From Alphaproteobacteria bacterium (GTDB lineage: Bacteria > Pseudomonadota > Alphaproteobacteria > Rhodobacterales > Rhodobacteraceae), in contig JAJRUE010000117.1 of NCBI GenBank assembly GCA_024277955.1, forward strand, positions 1 through 15,025: a stretch of 15,025 nt of DNA, read 5' to 3'. The translations under genes and the position numbers were made by a program. Below are positions 14,557-15,025 of the stretch, piece by piece. Within the stretch, counting starts at the first letter, position 1, and the number at the start of each line of letters is the position of its first letter. A model generated the notes under the pieces. It did no database searches. It saw nothing but the letters and a program-made list of their open reading frames with translations, and was not told the origin of the DNA.

Positions 14557-14889
14557 ATGACATCCTGGACCGAGCGCCGCAGGTCGATGGAGGCCCGGCT
14601 GAACGAGCTGACCGAACGGCTGCAAAAGATCGACGAGGAACTCGAATCCCATAATTCCCGCGACTGGGAAGAATTGGCGACCGAGCGTGAAAGCGACGAG
14701 GTTCTGGAGGATCTGGGCCTGACCGGCCAGGAAGAAATCAAGGCGATCCAGGCGGCCTTCGTCCGGATGGACGCGGGCGAATACGGGATTTGCGTCCGAT
14801 GTGGCGAGCCGATTGGCGACGCCCGGCTGGACGCCTTGCCCTACACGCCGGTTTGCCGCGACTGCGCCCAGAAAGCCGCCGGCTACTGA
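14557..14889 (+). CDS. DksA/TraR-family C4 zinc-finger protein
   Basis: A 110-aa protein started at ATG 14557 behind a near-perfect ribosome site, AAAGGAGG, six bases upstream. Residues 5-65 form a charged helical hairpin with an acidic turn (RDWEELATERESDEV, 35-49), the part that reaches into the RNA polymerase secondary channel in this family. Residues 79-103 are the zinc finger, with Cys79, Cys82, Cys100 and Cys103 in the full C-X2-C-X17-C-X2-C spacing. It is shorter than E. coli DksA (151 aa), lacking most of the N-terminal extension, so it is nearer to TraR-like or short DksA paralogues. Expected role: binding RNA polymerase, with or without ppGpp, to adjust promoter choice. The FNR-type promoter suggests induction under low oxygen, by inference. 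Confidence 0.92.
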   Translation: MTSWTERRRSMEARLNELTERLQKIDEELESHNSRDWEELATERESDEVLEDLGLTGQEEIKAIQAAFVRMDAGEYGICVRCGEPIGDARLDALPYTPVCRDCAQKAAGY

Positions 14890-14993
14890 GCCGGACGGGG
14901 GCTGCATGGCGCGCGGATGCGCCCGTGCGGGCTGGGTGCGCCTGCGGGATGGGGGACGTTGAGCGAATTTGGAAAACCAGGGGGGCGGACAGC

Positions 14994-15025
14994 ATGCCGA
15001 CCAGAATCGAAATCGAAGAAATCGA
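14994..15025 (+). CDS. Start of an unidentified protein (3' truncated)
   Basis: ATG at 14994 opens a frame to the end of the window encoding MPTRIEIEEI. A G-rich ribosome-site candidate (GGGGGGCGGA) lies about 5 bases upstream. Ten residues are too few to assign a family. It follows the DksA-like gene by 104 bases with no clear terminator between, so it may share the FNR-type promoter. Confidence 0.45.
   Translation, partial: MPTRIEIEEI

Noticed and set aside
13257..14741. Minus-strand open frame of 494 codons over the FliM-like gene and the noncoding gap
   Set aside because: It is antisense to two better-supported genes, has low-complexity Arg/Gly content and no recognisable domain.
1..15025. 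tRNA, rRNA, CRISPR array, insertion sequence or integrase
   Set aside because: No cloverleaf, rRNA core, regularly spaced repeats, transposase or recombinase sequence was seen on either strand.

Overview
The window is GC-rich, bacterial and gene-dense. The protein families (a TAT-exported Liv-type binding protein, an ScfR-type acyl-CoA regulator, an orphan FliM-like protein, a short DksA-like protein) and an FnrL-type site point to an alphaproteobacterium, most likely Rhodobacterales. This is inferred from family resemblance; no rRNA or other taxonomic marker is present.

Layout. (1) 1-379, plus strand: the C-terminal end of an NMT1/THI5-like ABC substrate-binding protein, followed by an intrinsic terminator. 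(2) 380-596: a convergent intergenic region with two back-to-back perfect palindromes between the terminators of the flanking genes. (3) 7825 down to 597, minus strand: a six-gene block made of a TAT-exported binding protein, two Liv permeases, two Liv ATPases and acetyl-CoA synthetase (acs). A strong GC hairpin separates the binding protein from the permeases. (4) 7826-8142: an AT-rich divergent control region. (5) 8143-13049, plus strand: an ScfR-like XRE regulator, then a tightly coupled cluster of a stand-alone receiver, a 92-aa two-helix membrane protein, and an SLC5-STAC-histidine kinase of the CrbS/MxtR type. (6) 13164-14246: an orphan FliM/FliN-like protein. (7) 14247-14556: a noncoding gap with nested inverted repeats and then an FNR-type promoter. 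(8) 14557-14889: a DksA/TraR-type zinc-finger protein. (9) 14994 to the end: the first codons of an unidentified gene.

How the parts may work together. CrbS-type sensors control acs and acetate use in gamma-proteobacteria, and ScfR regulators respond to short-chain acyl-CoAs. Finding both beside an uptake operon that ends in acs suggests one carboxylate sensing, uptake and activation locus. The sensor lacks a PAS domain, its apparent partner receiver has no output domain, and the ScfR-like regulator carries a helical segment resembling a histidine-kinase dimerisation hairpin, including its His-Glu pair. A phosphorelay or protein-contact link between kinase, receiver and regulator is therefore a testable hypothesis; it is not demonstrated by the sequence.

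The other strong regulatory signal is TTGAC-N4-GTCAA centred exactly 41.5 bases upstream of the start predicted from a GATAAT -10 box, the geometry of a class II FNR-activated promoter, driving the DksA-like gene.
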